A stretch of DNA of 64,000 bases, taken from contig NZ_FOAO01000019.1 in NCBI RefSeq assembly GCF_900109665.1, positions 36,917 to 100,916 of the forward strand. The letters are read 5' to 3'. Each line of letters starts with the position of its first letter. The first letter of the stretch is position 1. The notes beneath the pieces were generated by a model. It was given only the letters and a program-made list of their open reading frames with translations, was not told the DNA's origin and did not search any database. This document shows positions 1 through 12,014 of the stretch, piece by piece. The translations under genes were made by a program, and so were the position numbers. Source of the DNA: Blastococcus sp. DSM 46786 (GTDB lineage: Bacteria > Actinomycetota > Actinomycetes > Mycobacteriales > Geodermatophilaceae).

Positions 1-665
1 GCTCGTCGATCGACGGGGGCAGCCTCGCCACCGGCATCTCGCTGGGGCAGTCGCTGTACGTCGGCCCCGGCCAGTCCGCGCCGCGCACCCCGCCGGGTGT
101 GAGCTACGACCTGGTCGAGGGCACCGTGCCCGGCGGCGGCGCCACGCTGCACCTGGCCGGGGCGGCACCCGCCGCCGCGGCCGCGGCCCCGGCGGCGGCG
201 CAGTCGTTCTCGGCGGGCACCGACTCCGGCTTCGGGTCGGGTGGCGCCTCGGCGTCCGCGGCCGCGGCCCGCCCCGAGTCGGGCGAGCAGACGGCCTTCT
301 GGCGGCCCGAGTCGGCCGAAGCCACGCCGATCCTGCGCTTCGACGACGGCATGGTCGTCACCATCGACGAGGACCTGGTGCTCGGCCGGCGTCCCGACAA
401 CCACGAGATGGTGTCCAGCGGCTCGGCCCGCGCCGTCCCGATCGCCGACACCCAGAACGTGCTCTCCTCGGCCCACGCCGCGCTGACCCGCAGCGGCCGC
501 GAGGTCTCGCTGGTCGACCTGGGCTCGCTCAACGGCACCCACGTCGCCGGCCCCGAGGCCACCGAGTGGACCCAGCTCGAGCCCGGAGTGGCCCACCCGC
601 TCTCCGACGGCGACCGCCTGCTGCTGGGCTGGACCGTCATCACCTTCGAGCAGCCCCAGGAGTAG
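1..665 (+). CDS. FHA-domain protein, C-terminal part (5' end outside the window)
   Basis: The frame is open from the left edge of the window to the TAG at 663-665, so the true start lies upstream. An Ala/Pro/Gly/Ser-rich linker occupies the first half. The last 110 residues look like a forkhead-associated (FHA) domain: a GRRPDN segment resembles the usual G-R strand, and S-S-A-H and L-G-S-L-N-G-T-H match the conserved SxxH and NGT motifs. FHA domains bind phosphothreonine, so this is probably a partner or substrate of a Ser/Thr kinase pathway. The N-terminal domain, and hence the overall role, cannot be seen. Confidence 0.8.
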   Translation, partial: SSIDGGSLATGISLGQSLYVGPGQSAPRTPPGVSYDLVEGTVPGGGATLHLAGAAPAAAAAAPAAAQSFSAGTDSGFGSGGASASAAAARPESGEQTAFWRPESAEATPILRFDDGMVVTIDEDLVLGRRPDNHEMVSSGSARAVPIADTQNVLSSAHAALTRSGREVSLVDLGSLNGTHVAGPEATEWTQLEPGVAHPLSDGDRLLLGWTVITFEQPQE

Positions 666-677
666 GCCCAAGCGTTG

Positions 678-722
678 AACGCCGGTGGCCCAGAACCTCT
701 GAGGTTCTGGGCCGCCGGCGTT
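678..722 (+). terminator. Strong hairpin after the FHA gene
   Basis: A near-perfect 21-bp stem runs 678-698 against 702-722 with a 3-base loop; its core is 12 bp (687-698 with 702-713) and one G-U wobble interrupts the outer part. It starts 12 bases after the FHA stop codon and is followed by TTCTACG rather than a long T run. It lies inside what would be the 5' end of a longer TTG-start frame of the next gene, which is a reason to start that gene downstream. Confidence 0.8.
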
Positions 723-779
723 CTACGACGTCTCCCGGCTCTCTCGACGGCTCCGGCCGGCGTGAGGTGGGATGCGCCC

Positions 780-1301
780 GTGCACATCGAAGCCTTCGCC
801 GACGACCTCGCCCTCAGCTCGCCGACCCGGCTCCCGGTGACAGCCCGCCGGTCGTCGCAGAAGGTGCTGCTGGTCCTCCTGTCGGGCCGCATGTGGGTGC
901 GCGACGCCGACGGGCGGCGCCGGGAGATCACGGGACCGACGTGGGTGGTCTGGTACCCCGGCGAGACGCTGGAGTACGGCGCCCACGGCGCCACGGTGCA
1001 CTGGGTGTTCGCCGCGCCGACCGGGCCGGTGCCGACCGGGTCGCCGCGACCGGGCTCGCTGGTGCGCCTGCGGGACGTCCGGGATGACGACGGGGTCGAG
1101 GACGCGCTCCTGGTCGACTACCTGGACGACTCGCCGGACGGGTCCGGGCCCCTGTCGGTGGTCGCGGACGGCGCCGGCAGCGGCATCGGGGTTAACGCGC
1201 TCACCGACGTCCTGCAGGTCGTGGACGAGGCGGACGAGGACCTGCGCGGCTGGTCGTACGGGCCCGGGCACGACCACCCGCTGCGTCTCGACCGGAGCTG
1301 A
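780..1301 (+). CDS. Hypothetical cupin-like protein
   Basis: I chose the GTG at 780 (MHIEAFADDLALSS...), preceded by the purine-rich GAGGTGGG at 764-771. A TTG at 675 would put coding sequence inside the upstream terminator. The product is about 173 residues, rich in short beta strands (KVLLVLLSGRMWV, EITGPTWVVWYPGETLEYGAHG), which suggests a small beta-barrel of the cupin type. I see no clear His/Glu metal motif and do not recognise a family. Its stop lies 3 bases from the convergent end of glgX. Function unknown. Confidence 0.6.
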   Translation: MHIEAFADDLALSSPTRLPVTARRSSQKVLLVLLSGRMWVRDADGRRREITGPTWVVWYPGETLEYGAHGATVHWVFAAPTGPVPTGSPRPGSLVRLRDVRDDDGVEDALLVDYLDDSPDGSGPLSVVADGAGSGIGVNALTDVLQVVDEADEDLRGWSYGPGHDHPLRLDRS

Positions 1302-1304
1302 CCG

Positions 1305-3455
<2,151 letters not shown>

Positions 3456-3525
3456 CGGGCGATCGTGCCTGGTCCCCGCCCGCAGCGGGCGCACCGACCG
3501 GCGCGAGGGTTGGTTGGATGGGGGC

Positions 3526-4332
3526 GTGCCGAATGCTGACGCCCTCGCGGGGGCGGTCGTACGGATGACCGGGGTCGACGTCGTGCGGGGCGAGAACCAC
3601 CTGCTCCGCGGCGTCGACTGGGTGGTGGAGGAGGACCACCGCTGGGTCGTCCTCGGCCCCAACGGGGCGGGGAAGACCACGCTCCTGCAGTTGGCCGCCG
3701 CGCAGCTGCACCCGACGCGGGGCGAGGTGCGGCTGCTGGGCGAGACGCTCGGCGCCGTCGACGTCTTCGAGCTGCGGCCCCGCATCGGGCTGACCAGCGC
3801 CTCGCTCGCCCAGCGGATCGCGCCGTCGGAGAAGACCGGCGACATCGTCGTCTCGGCCGGCTACGCCGTCGTCGGCCGGTGGCGGGAGCGCTACGACGTC
3901 CACGACCTGACCCGGGCCGGGCTGCTCATGGCGCAGTGGGGCGTGGCCCAGTACGCGCACCGGCCGTTCGGCACGCTCAGCGAGGGGGAGCGCAAGCGCA
4001 CCCAGATCGCCCGTGCGCTGATGCCCGATCCCGAGCTGCTGCTGCTCGACGAGCCCGGTGCGGGCCTCGACCTCGGGGGGCGCGAGGACCTCGTGGCCCG
4101 GCTGTCGGACCTGGCGCGGTACCACTACGCGCCCGCGCAGGTACTGGTCACCCACCACGTCGAGGAGATCCCGCCGGGCTACACCCACGCGCTGCTGCTG
4201 CGGGAGGGGGAGGTCGTGGCCTCCGGCGCGGCCGACGACGTCCTCACCGCCGGGCACCTCTCCGACACCTTCGGGCTCCCGCTCGAGCTCAGCCGCACCG
4301 ATGGCCGCTTCACCGCTCGCCGGGCTCGCTAG
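3526..4332 (+). CDS. ABC transporter ATP-binding protein (stand-alone)
   Basis: A single ABC nucleotide-binding domain of about 268 residues. Walker A GPNGAGKTT lies near residue 44, the signature LSEGERKR near 151, Walker B LLLLDEP near 170 and the switch His in LVTHH near 208. The type resembles the YlmA/ModF-like ATPases (COG1119). No permease or binding protein is adjacent, so the substrate is unknown. GTG 3526 follows a G-rich stretch; an in-frame ATG at 3565 is a possible later start. It is divergent from glgX and is followed 10 bases later by the crotonase gene, so the two are probably co-transcribed. Confidence 0.85.
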   Translation: MPNADALAGAVVRMTGVDVVRGENHLLRGVDWVVEEDHRWVVLGPNGAGKTTLLQLAAAQLHPTRGEVRLLGETLGAVDVFELRPRIGLTSASLAQRIAPSEKTGDIVVSAGYAVVGRWRERYDVHDLTRAGLLMAQWGVAQYAHRPFGTLSEGERKRTQIARALMPDPELLLLDEPGAGLDLGGREDLVARLSDLARYHYAPAQVLVTHHVEEIPPGYTHALLLREGEVVASGAADDVLTAGHLSDTFGLPLELSRTDGRFTARRAR

Positions 4333-4342
4333 GGTGCCGTCC

Positions 4343-5131
4343 ATGGCATCGACGCCCGAGTTCGTGACCCTGCAGGTGGCCGACGCGGTGGGCACCATCC
4401 GCCTCGACCGGCCGAAGATGAACGCGATCGACGAGCAGCTGCACAGGGAGGTCAGGGCCGCGGCGCTCGAAGCCGGGGAGCGGGCCGACGTGCGCGCCGT
4501 CGTGCTCTACGGCGGCGAGCGGGTCTTCGCCGCGGGCGCCGACATCAAGACGATGTCGCAGCTGGACGGGCGGTCGATGGAGGCCTGGGGCCGCGAGCTG
4601 CAGAACTCCTTTCGCGCGGTGGCGCAGATCCCGAAGCCGGTCATCGCCGCGGTCACCGGCTACGCGCTGGGCGGTGGCTACGAGCTGGCGCTGTGCGCGG
4701 ACTTCCGGGTGCTCGGCGCGGGCGCGAAGGTCGGCCAGCCCGAGATCCTGCTCGGCATCATCCCGGGCGCCGGCGGCACCCAGCGGCTGGCCCGGCTGGT
4801 CGGCCCGGCCCGGGCCAAGGACCTGGTCTTCACCGGCCGGCACGTCGGCGCGGAGGAGGCCCTGGAGATGGGGCTGGCCGACGCCGTCGTCCCCGACGCC
4901 GAGGTCTACGACACCGCGCTGGCCATGGCGCGCAAGCTCGCCGCCGGCCCGCCGCTGGCCCTGGCCGCCGCGAAGCGGGCGATCGACGAGGGGCTGGACC
5001 TGCCCCTGGACCAGGGGCTGGACCTGGAGAGCCGGCTGTTCACCGAGCTGTTCGACACCGAGGACCAGCAGTCCGGGATGCGCTCGTTCCTGGAGAGCGG
5101 CCCGGGCAAGGCCGAGTTCAGCGGCCGCTGA
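4343..5131 (+). CDS. Enoyl-CoA hydratase/isomerase (crotonase family)
   Basis: 262 residues, the standard crotonase length. AAGADIK (63-69) and GYALGGGYELALCAD (106-120) form the oxyanion hole. The two Glu residues that act in true enoyl-CoA hydratases are both present (E114 in GGGYELA and E134 in GQPEILLG), followed by the family hallmark IPGAGGTQRL. It is therefore likely to hydrate trans-2-enoyl-CoA in fatty acid beta-oxidation. The etfBA genes 1.2 kb downstream would take electrons from the acyl-CoA dehydrogenase of the same pathway, although no dehydrogenase is in the window. ATG 4343 was chosen because it starts the conserved region just after the upstream stop. Confidence 0.88.
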   Translation: MASTPEFVTLQVADAVGTIRLDRPKMNAIDEQLHREVRAAALEAGERADVRAVVLYGGERVFAAGADIKTMSQLDGRSMEAWGRELQNSFRAVAQIPKPVIAAVTGYALGGGYELALCADFRVLGAGAKVGQPEILLGIIPGAGGTQRLARLVGPARAKDLVFTGRHVGAEEALEMGLADAVVPDAEVYDTALAMARKLAAGPPLALAAAKRAIDEGLDLPLDQGLDLESRLFTELFDTEDQQSGMRSFLESGPGKAEFSGR

Positions 5132-5137
5132 ACCGGC

Positions 5138-6250
5138 GTGGACGACGTCGTCGACCGGTCCGACCCCGGCGGCCGGGCCTGGGTCGACCGGGCGGTCGCC
5201 GTCGTCGAGGCCGACGCGCGGCGGAGCGCTGACACGCACCTGCTGGTCTACCCGCTGCCGCCCGAGTGGGGCGTCGACCTCTACCTGAAGGACGAGTCGA
5301 CCCACCCCACCGGCAGCCTCAAGCACCGGCTGGCCCGGTCGCTGTTCCTGTACGGGCTCTGCTCCGGGCAGATCACCGAGGGCAGCACGGTCGTCGAGGC
5401 CTCCAGCGGGTCGACGGCGGTGAGCGAGGCCTACTTCGCCCGCATGCTCGGCCTGCCCTTCGTCGCGGTGATGCCGCGCTCCACCAGCCCGGAGAAGATC
5501 GCGCTCATCGAGTTCCACGGCGGCCGGTGCCACTTCGTCGACCGGGCGCCCGACATCTACGAGGAGGCCCGCCGGCTGGCCGCCGACTGCGGGGGCCACT
5601 ACCTCGACCAGTTCACCTACGCGGAGCGGGCCACCGACTGGCGCGGCAACAACAACATCGCCGAGTCGATCTTCGAGCAGCTCGCCGCCGAGCGGCACCC
5701 GGTCCCCGAATGGGTCGTCGTGGGCGCCGGCACGGGAGGCACGAGCGCCACCATCGGCCGGTACATCCGCTACCGCCGCCACCCCACCCGGCTGGCCGTC
5801 GTCGACCCGGAGAACTCCGCCTTCCTGCCCGGTTACGCGGCCGGCGACCCCGCGTGGACCACCGGGACCCCGTCGCGGATCGAGGGCATCGGCCGGCCGC
5901 GGGTCGAGCCCTCGTTCGTCCCGACGATCGTCGACCGGATGATCGGCGTGCCGGACGCCGCCTCGCTGGCGGCCATGCGGCACCTGGAGCGGGTGACCGG
6001 GCGCCGGGCGGGCGGGTCCACGGGCACCAACCTGTGGGGGGCCTTCGGCTTGGTCGCCGAGATGGTCGCCGCGGGCCGCCGCGGGAGCGTCGTGACGCTG
6101 CTGTGCGACGGCGGCGAGCGGTACGCGCGCACGTACTACTCCGACGACTGGGTGGCGGCCCAGGGGCTGGACCTGGCGCCGCACGAGGAGACGCTCGAGC
6201 GGTTCGCCGCGGCGGGGGAGTGGGCGACCCCACCGGTCACTCCGGCGTGA
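5138..6250 (+). CDS. PLP-dependent cysteine synthase-family lyase, Cds1-like
   Basis: 370 residues of the tryptophan-synthase-beta fold. The PLP lysine is K62 in [11 protein letters not shown], the substrate/carboxylate loop is EASSGSTAV (about 87-95), and the phosphate-binding loop is [12 protein letters not shown]. The overall pattern, with an N-terminal extension and [12 protein letters not shown], resembles the mycobacterial Cds1 group (Rv3684), described as an L-cysteine desulfhydrase, more than classical CysK. The likely reaction is cysteine to sulfide, pyruvate and ammonia; cysteine synthase activity cannot be excluded. GTG start 6 bases after the crotonase stop. Confidence 0.78.
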   Translation: MDDVVDRSDPGGRAWVDRAVAVVEADARRSADTHLLVYPLPPEWGVDLYLKDESTHPTGSLKHRLARSLFLYGLCSGQITEGSTVVEASSGSTAVSEAYFARMLGLPFVAVMPRSTSPEKIALIEFHGGRCHFVDRAPDIYEEARRLAADCGGHYLDQFTYAERATDWRGNNNIAESIFEQLAAERHPVPEWVVVGAGTGGTSATIGRYIRYRRHPTRLAVVDPENSAFLPGYAAGDPAWTTGTPSRIEGIGRPRVEPSFVPTIVDRMIGVPDAASLAAMRHLERVTGRRAGGSTGTNLWGAFGLVAEMVAAGRRGSVVTLLCDGGERYARTYYSDDWVAAQGLDLAPHEETLERFAAAGEWATPPVTPA

Positions 6251-6366
6251 TGTGCCTCACCCGCCCCTCGTGCCGCGGCGGCGTTACCCCGCAGTAGCCT
6301 CCATCATCAGAGCCAGGCGGGCCTCGTGCCCGCATCCTGAACGCGTCCTGAGGAAGGTTCAGCGCG

Positions 6367-7146
6367 ATGAACATCGTCGTTCTTGTCAAGCAGGTCCCGG
6401 ACTCGGGAAGTGAGCGGAAGCTGGACCCGGCCGACAACACCGTCGACCGGGCGGCTGCCGACAACGTGATCAACGAGATGGACGAGTACGCCATCGAGGA
6501 GGCGCTCACCCTCAAGGAGGCGCAGGGCGGCGAGGTCACCGTGCTGACCGTCGGCCCCGAGTCCGCCACCGACGCCATCCGCAAGGCGCTGTCCATGGGC
6601 GCCGACAAGGCCGTGCACGTCATCGACGACGCGATCCACGGCTCGTGCGCGGTGCAGACCTCCGCGGTTCTCGCCGCGGCGCTGGGCCAGATGGAGTACG
6701 ACCTGGTCATGTGCGGCGCGGAGGCCACCGACGCGCAGCTGTCGGTCATGCCCGCCCTGCTCGCCGAGCGCCTCGGCCTCCCGCAGCTCTCCGGGGCCCG
6801 CAAGGTCACCATCGAGGGCGGCACCGCGAAGGTGGAGCGGCAGACCGACGGCGGCTTCTGGGCTCTCGAGGCCCCGCTCCCGGCGATCATCTCGACCTGG
6901 GACACGATCAACGAGCCGCGCTACCCCTCGTTCAAGGGGATCATGGCCGCGAAGAAGAAGCCGGTGGAGACCAAGACCCTGGCCGACCTGGGCGTCGACG
7001 CCGGCAGCGTCGGCCTGGCCAGCGCCACCAGCAAGGTGCTCGACTTCGCCGGCCGCCCGCCGAAGGGCGAGGGCGTCAAGGTGACCGACGAGGGCGACGG
7101 CGCGCAGAAGTTCGTCGACTACCTCGCCGGCCAGAAGATCGTCTGA
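6367..7146 (+). CDS. etfB: Electron transfer flavoprotein beta subunit
   Basis: 259 residues beginning MNIVVLVKQVPDS, the characteristic EtfB N terminus. GAEATDAQLSVMPALLAERLGLPQL is the conserved AMP/ETF signature region, and PRYPSFKGIMAAKKKP near residue 185 carries the recognition-loop and KKKP features. With EtfA it accepts electrons from acyl-CoA dehydrogenases and passes them to ETF:quinone oxidoreductase. ATG 6367 is preceded by GAGGAAGG at about 6349-6357. It sits 34 bases upstream of etfA in a two-gene operon. Confidence 0.95.
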   Translation: MNIVVLVKQVPDSGSERKLDPADNTVDRAAADNVINEMDEYAIEEALTLKEAQGGEVTVLTVGPESATDAIRKALSMGADKAVHVIDDAIHGSCAVQTSAVLAAALGQMEYDLVMCGAEATDAQLSVMPALLAERLGLPQLSGARKVTIEGGTAKVERQTDGGFWALEAPLPAIISTWDTINEPRYPSFKGIMAAKKKPVETKTLADLGVDAGSVGLASATSKVLDFAGRPPKGEGVKVTDEGDGAQKFVDYLAGQKIV

Positions 7147-7180
7147 CCCCGCCCGGATCGAAGGAAGAGGAGAACACCCC

Positions 7181-8143
7181 ATGGCAGAGGTCCTGGTCCT
7201 TGCCGAGCTCAACCCGGCCGGTGGCGGCGTCCGCAAGACCACCCTGGAAGCCCTGACCGCGGCGCGCGCGCTCGGTGAGCCGTCGGCCGTCGTCCTCGGT
7301 GCGCCGGGCACGGCCGCCGGCGTGAAGGACGTCCTCGCGGAGTACGGCGCCGCGACCGTCTACGTCGCCGAGTCCGAGGACGTCGAGGCCTACCTGGTGG
7401 CCCCCAAGGCCGAGGTGCTGGCGCAGCTGGTGAGCGAGAAGTCGCCCGCCGCCGTCGTCATCCCCTCCTCGCCGGAGGGCAAGGAGATCGCCGCCCGCCT
7501 GGCCATCAAGACCGGCAGCGGCTTCCTCACCGACGTCACCGAGATCGCCTCCGACGGCACCGCCACCCAGGCGGCGTTCGCCGGGGCGACCATCGTGCAC
7601 TCGCAGGTGACGGTCGGCACCCCGATCTACACGCTCCGCGGCAACTCGGTCACCCCCGAGCCGGCCCCGGCCGCCGGTGCCGAGCAGACCGTGGACGTCG
7701 CGGTGAGCGACGCGGCCAAGCAGGTCCGCGTCGTCGAGCGCGTCGTCGAGCAGAAGAGCAACCGTCCCGAGCTCACCGAGGCCTCGATCGTCGTCTCCGG
7801 TGGCCGCGGTGTGGCCAGCGCCGAGAACTTCTCGATCATCGAGGGCCTGGCCGACTCGCTCGGTGCGGCCGTCGGTGCCTCGCGCGCCGCGGTCGACTCC
7901 GGCTTCTACCCGCACAGCTTCCAGGTGGGGCAGACCGGCAAGACCGTCTCCCCGCAGCTGTACGTGGCCGTCGGCATCTCCGGTGCCATCCAGCACCGCG
8001 CCGGCATGCAGACCAGCAAGACGATCGTCGCCATCAACAAGGACCCCGAGGCGCCGATCTTCGAGCTGGCCGACTTCGGGGTCATCGGTGACCTGAACAC
8101 GGTCGTGCCGGCCGCCACCGAGCAGATCAACGCCCGCAAATAA
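7181..8143 (+). CDS. etfA: Electron transfer flavoprotein alpha subunit
   Basis: 320 residues. The C-terminal FAD-binding domain shows GGRGVAS near 207 and the long ETF-alpha signature ([16 protein letters not shown], then [17 protein letters not shown]). It forms the FAD-containing heterodimer with EtfB and acts as soluble electron carrier for beta-oxidation. The RBS AAGGAAGAGGAG lies just upstream of ATG 7181. The operon ends at a strong hairpin directly after the stop. Confidence 0.95.
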   Translation: MAEVLVLAELNPAGGGVRKTTLEALTAARALGEPSAVVLGAPGTAAGVKDVLAEYGAATVYVAESEDVEAYLVAPKAEVLAQLVSEKSPAAVVIPSSPEGKEIAARLAIKTGSGFLTDVTEIASDGTATQAAFAGATIVHSQVTVGTPIYTLRGNSVTPEPAPAAGAEQTVDVAVSDAAKQVRVVERVVEQKSNRPELTEASIVVSGGRGVASAENFSIIEGLADSLGAAVGASRAAVDSGFYPHSFQVGQTGKTVSPQLYVAVGISGAIQHRAGMQTSKTIVAINKDPEAPIFELADFGVIGDLNTVVPAATEQINARK

Positions 8144-8147
8144 AACA

Positions 8148-8197
8148 CCCCGTCCCCCTCACGCCTCGCTCCGCTCGGCGTGAGCCTCTGGACGGGG
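8148..8197 (+). terminator. Two-part hairpin ending the etfBA operon
   Basis: Nested inverted repeats, ccccgtcc (8148-8155) with ggacgggg (8190-8197) and ctcacgcc with ggcgtgag inside, form a long stem 4 bases after the etfA stop codon. No T run follows on the + strand. Confidence 0.7.
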
Positions 8198-8257
8198 CGG
8201 CCGGTCCAGCACGTTGCCCTCGAGGGCCGGTTCCCGTGAGGGGCCGGCCCTCGACGC

Positions 8258-9706
8258 ATGTCCGGTGACGGGAAGCAGCCGGGGGCACGGGTGGTTGGGC
8301 ACGGCGTGGACACCGGAGCGCCCCCGGCGCTGTTCGACCGGGCGCACCGGCTCACCACCGCCGGGCTGCTGATGCTGGTCACCTTCGTCGCCTTCGAGGC
8401 GATGGCGGTGGCGACGGCGATGCCGACCGCGGTCGCCGAGCTGGACGGGCTGGCCTGGTACGCGTGGCCGTTCAGCGCGTTCCTCGTCGCCTCGGTGGTC
8501 GGGATGGTGCTCGGCGGCGACCTCGGTGACCGCCGCGGGTCCCGGGTGGCGCTGCTGACCGGTGTGGCGGTGTTCGCGGCGGGACTGCTCGCCGCCGGCG
8601 TCTCGGGGCACATGGCCGTGTTCGTCGCGGCCCGGGCGCTGCAGGGTGTCGGCGGCGGCGTCATCGCCGTCTCGCTGTACGTGGTGGCCGGGCAGGCGTT
8701 CGCGCCGGGGCTGCGGCCGCGGCTGTTCGGCGCGTTCGCCGCCGCGTGGGTGCTGCCGGCGCTGGTCGGCCCGGTCGTCGCCGGGCTGCTCACTACCCAC
8801 CTCACCTGGCGGCTGGTCTTCCTCGGCCTGCTGCCGCTGATCCTCCTGGGCCTCGGCCTGGTGCTTCCCGCCGTCCGCGTGCTGCCCCGGCCCGCCGGAG
8901 CCGCGGCGCCCGCCTCCGCCCGCCGCTGGTGGGCGCTGCTGGCCGGAGTGGGCATCAGCGCCCTGCAGTACGCGGGCCAGCGCCTGGACCTCCTGGCGGC
9001 CGGGATCGCCGTCGCCGGGTTGCTGGCCCTGGTCGCCGGCCTGCGCCCGCTGCTGCCGCCCGGGACCGCCGTCGCCCGCCCGGGGCTGCCCGCGGTGGTC
9101 GCCGGCCGCGGGCTGCTGGCCGGCGCCTTCTTCGGCATGGACGCCCTGCTGCCGCTGGCGCTCACCGAGCTGCACGGCTACTCGGCCACCGCGGCGGGGA
9201 TCCCCCTCACCGCCGGGGCCCTGGGCTGGGCCACCGCCTCGCAGCTGCAGGGCCGCAACCCGCACTGGTCGCGGGTGCGGCTGCTGCGGCTCGGGTTCGG
9301 GGTGCTCACCGCCGGGCTGCTGGCCACCGCCGCCATCGCCGTCCCCGGGGTCGGCGGGTGGCCGGCCTACGCAAGCTGGGCCGTCGCCGGGCTCGGCATG
9401 GGCCTGGGGATGCCGAGCCTCAGCGTGCTGCTGCTCGAACGCTCGTCGGACGCGACCCGCGGCGAGGACTCCGCGGCCTTCCAGATCGCCGACGTCACCG
9501 GCGCCGCCGCCTGCATCGGCGTGGTCGGGGTGCTCGTCGCCGCGGCCGCGGCCGGCACGCTCTCGCTCCCGGCGGCCGTGCTGGCCGGTGTGGTGCTGCT
9601 CTCGGCCGTGGCGGTCGCGGGTGCGGTGCTCGCCCCGCGGGCGGATGGTCCTCCGGCGGCGACGGCCGGCCCGGCCGTGCCCGCGACTACATTGAGCGCG
9701 TCATGA
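8258..9706 (+). CDS. Major facilitator superfamily transporter (EmrB/QacA-like)
   Basis: 482 residues, largely hydrophobic, with an estimated 12-14 membrane segments. [15 protein letters not shown] near residue 87 is the loop 2-3 MFS signature (G-x3-D-R-x-G-x-R), and the [10 protein letters not shown] and GPVVAGLL segments recall motif C of drug-proton antiporters. A drug or metabolite exporter is likely; the substrate is unknown. The stop overlaps the ATG of the cysteine desulfurase gene by four bases (ATGA), so the two are translationally coupled although the link in function is unclear. ATG 8258 is the first good start after the etfA terminator. Confidence 0.82.
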   Translation: MSGDGKQPGARVVGHGVDTGAPPALFDRAHRLTTAGLLMLVTFVAFEAMAVATAMPTAVAELDGLAWYAWPFSAFLVASVVGMVLGGDLGDRRGSRVALLTGVAVFAAGLLAAGVSGHMAVFVAARALQGVGGGVIAVSLYVVAGQAFAPGLRPRLFGAFAAAWVLPALVGPVVAGLLTTHLTWRLVFLGLLPLILLGLGLVLPAVRVLPRPAGAAAPASARRWWALLAGVGISALQYAGQRLDLLAAGIAVAGLLALVAGLRPLLPPGTAVARPGLPAVVAGRGLLAGAFFGMDALLPLALTELHGYSATAAGIPLTAGALGWATASQLQGRNPHWSRVRLLRLGFGVLTAGLLATAAIAVPGVGGWPAYASWAVAGLGMGLGMPSLSVLLLERSSDATRGEDSAAFQIADVTGAAACIGVVGVLVAAAAAGTLSLPAAVLAGVVLLSAVAVAGAVLAPRADGPPAATAGPAVPATTLSAS

Positions 9707-10908
9707 CCTACTCGGAACCGGTCTACCTCGACCACGCGGCGACCACGCCGATGCTGCCCGAGGTGCTGGCCGCGATGACCGGCCAGCTCGGTCGCGTGGG
9801 CAACGCCTCGTCGCTGCACGCCAGCGGCCGGGCGGCGCGCCGCGCCGCGGAGCAGGCCCGCGAGCGGCTGGCCGAGGCGCTGGGCGCCCGGCCGTCGGAG
9901 GTGCTGTTCACCGGCGGCGGCACCGAGAGCGACAACCTCGCGGTCAAGGGGCTGTTCTGGGCCCGGCGCGAGGCGGACTCCCGCCGTCGCCGGATCGTCG
10001 TCAGCCCGGCCGAGCACCACGCCGTCCTGGACAGCGTCGAGTGGCTGGCCAAGCACGAGGGCGCCGAGGTCACCTGGCTGCCCGTGGAGCCCTCGGGCCG
10101 GGTGACCCCGCGCGCGCTGGCCGAGGCGCTCGGCGACGGCAGCGACGTCGCCGTCGCCAGCGTCATGTGGGCCAACAACGAGATCGGCGCGGTGAGCGAC
10201 GTCGCCGCCCTCGCGGCCACCGCGCACGACGTCGGCGTGCCGTTCCACACCGACGCGGTGCAGGCGGTCGGGCAGGTGCTGGTCGACTTCGGCGCCAGCG
10301 GGGTCGACGCCCTCACCATGACCGGGCACAAGCTGGGCGGCCCGATGGGCGCCGGCGCGCTCCTGCTGCGCCGCGACGCCGAGTGCACCCCCCTGCTGCA
10401 CGGCGGCGGCCAGGAGCGCGACGTCCGCTCCGGCACGCTCGACGTCGCCGCCATCGTCGGGCTGGCGGTGGCGGCGGACGCGGCGGTGCACGGCCGCGTC
10501 GAGCGGGCCGCCGAGCTGGCGAGGCTGCGCGACCGGCTGGTGGCCGGCGTCGCCGAGCAGGTGCCCGACGCGCAGCTCAACGGCCCGGCGCTCGACGACG
10601 TCGTGCGCTCCGGGCCCGGCCGGCTGCCCGGCAACGCCCACCTGTCGTTCCCCGGCGCCGAGGGTGACGCGCTGCTCATGCTGCTGGACGCCCGGGGCAT
10701 CGAGTGCTCGACCGGCTCGGCGTGCAGCGCCGGGGTGGCCCGGCCCAGCCACGTGCTGCTGGCCGTCGGCGCCGACCCCGACCGGGCCCGCAGCTCGCTG
10801 CGGTTCAGCCTCGGGCACACCAGCACCGACGCCGACGTCGACGCTCTCCTCGACGTCGTCGCACCGGTGGTCGAGCGGGCCCGGCGGGCCGGGACGGGGC
10901 GCCGGTGA
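9703..10908 (+). CDS. iscS: Cysteine desulfurase (IscS/NifS family)
   Basis: 401 residues of an aminotransferase class V enzyme. [11 protein letters not shown] opens the protein, the PLP lysine is K210 in [12 protein letters not shown], and the persulfide cysteine is C341 in TGSACSAG. It removes sulfur from L-cysteine for Fe-S clusters and tRNA thiolation. The next gene, mnmA, overlaps by four bases (GTGA), so delivery of persulfide for 2-thiouridine synthesis is the likely job here. The symbol follows the homologous mycobacterial locus. Confidence 0.93.
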   Translation: MTYSEPVYLDHAATTPMLPEVLAAMTGQLGRVGNASSLHASGRAARRAAEQARERLAEALGARPSEVLFTGGGTESDNLAVKGLFWARREADSRRRRIVVSPAEHHAVLDSVEWLAKHEGAEVTWLPVEPSGRVTPRALAEALGDGSDVAVASVMWANNEIGAVSDVAALAATAHDVGVPFHTDAVQAVGQVLVDFGASGVDALTMTGHKLGGPMGAGALLLRRDAECTPLLHGGGQERDVRSGTLDVAAIVGLAVAADAAVHGRVERAAELARLRDRLVAGVAEQVPDAQLNGPALDDVVRSGPGRLPGNAHLSFPGAEGDALLMLLDARGIECSTGSACSAGVARPSHVLLAVGADPDRARSSLRFSLGHTSTDADVDALLDVVAPVVERARRAGTGRR

Positions 10909-12014
10909 GGGTCCTCGCCGCGATGAGTGGCGGTGTGGACTCCGCCGTGGCCGCGGCCCTCGCCGTCGACGCCGGGCACGACGTCACCGGCGTGCACCTG
11001 GCGCTCTCCCCGGACCGGCAGACGTTGCGCAGCGGCGCCCGCGGGTGCTGCAGCGTCGAGGACGCGCACGACGCCCGCCGGGTGGCGGACGAGCTCGGCA
11101 TCCCCTTCTACGTGTGGGATCTGGCCGAGCGGTTCACCGAGGACGTCGTCGACGACTTCGTCGCCGAGTACGCCGCCGGGCGCACCCCCAACCCCTGCCT
11201 GCGCTGCAACGAGAAGATCAAGTTCTCCGCGGTGCTCGACCGGGCGCGGGCGCTGGGCTTCGACGCCGTCGTCACCGGGCACCACGCCCGGCTGGCCGAC
11301 GGCGAGCTGCGGCGGTCGGTCGACGCCGCCAAGGACCAGTCCTACGTGCTCGGGGTGCTCACCGCCGAGCAGCTGGCGGCGGCGGTGTTCCCGCTCGGCG
11401 GGATGACCAAGGACCGGGTGCGGGAGATCGCCGCCGAACGCGGTTTCGCGGTGGCCACCAAGGCCGACTCGCACGACATCTGCTTCATCCCCGACGGCGA
11501 CACCCGCGGCTTCCTGGCCCGCCGGCTGGGCGAGCAGCCGGGCCCGGTGGTCGACGCCGCCACCGGCGCGACGGTGGGGGAGCACGCGGGCGCCTACGGG
11601 TTCACCGTCGGCCAGCGGCGCGGGCTCGGGGTCACCGCCGGCGACTCGCGGCCGCGCTACGTGCTGGGCATCGAGCCGGTGACCCGCACGGTGACCATCG
11701 GCACCGCCGACCTCGCCGGGGTGGGCCGCATCGTCACCGCCGCCCCCACGTGGACCGGGGCGCCGCCGGAGCTGCCGTTCCGGGCGGAGGTGCAGCTGCG
11801 CGCGCACGGCACCCCCGTCCCGTGCGAGGTGACCGGCGACGAGGCCGGTGGGCTGCGGATCCTGCTCGACGAGCAGCAGCGCGGGGTGGCCGCCGGGCAG
11901 TCCGCGGTGCTCTACGCCCCCGACCCCGAGCGCGGTGATCTGGTCCTCGGGCAGGCCGCGATCCGGACCACCGGTGACCGTGCCGCGACGGCCGGCCGGG
12001 AGCCGTCGGCGTGA
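10905..12014 (+). CDS. mnmA: tRNA-specific 2-thiouridylase MnmA
   Basis: 369 residues. The PP-loop SGGVDS (8-13) binds ATP, and the catalytic cysteines are C98 in [12 protein letters not shown] and C193 in DICFIPDGD. It thiolates U34 of tRNA-Lys, -Glu and -Gln using sulfur from the upstream desulfurase. A GTG start was chosen because it lets the protein begin [13 protein letters not shown] and overlaps the previous stop. One tRNA-Gln and two tRNA-Glu genes lie in this window, but all carry C34 and so are not direct substrates. Confidence 0.95.
   Translation: MRVLAAMSGGVDSAVAAALAVDAGHDVTGVHLALSPDRQTLRSGARGCCSVEDAHDARRVADELGIPFYVWDLAERFTEDVVDDFVAEYAAGRTPNPCLRCNEKIKFSAVLDRARALGFDAVVTGHHARLADGELRRSVDAAKDQSYVLGVLTAEQLAAAVFPLGGMTKDRVREIAAERGFAVATKADSHDICFIPDGDTRGFLARRLGEQPGPVVDAATGATVGEHAGAYGFTVGQRRGLGVTAGDSRPRYVLGIEPVTRTVTIGTADLAGVGRIVTAAPTWTGAPPELPFRAEVQLRAHGTPVPCEVTGDEAGGLRILLDEQQRGVAAGQSAVLYAPDPERGDLVLGQAAIRTTGDRAATAGREPSA

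Noticed and set aside
675..779. TTG-started N-terminal extension of the cupin-like gene
   Set aside because: It would be encoded by the 678-722 terminator hairpin and has no RBS.
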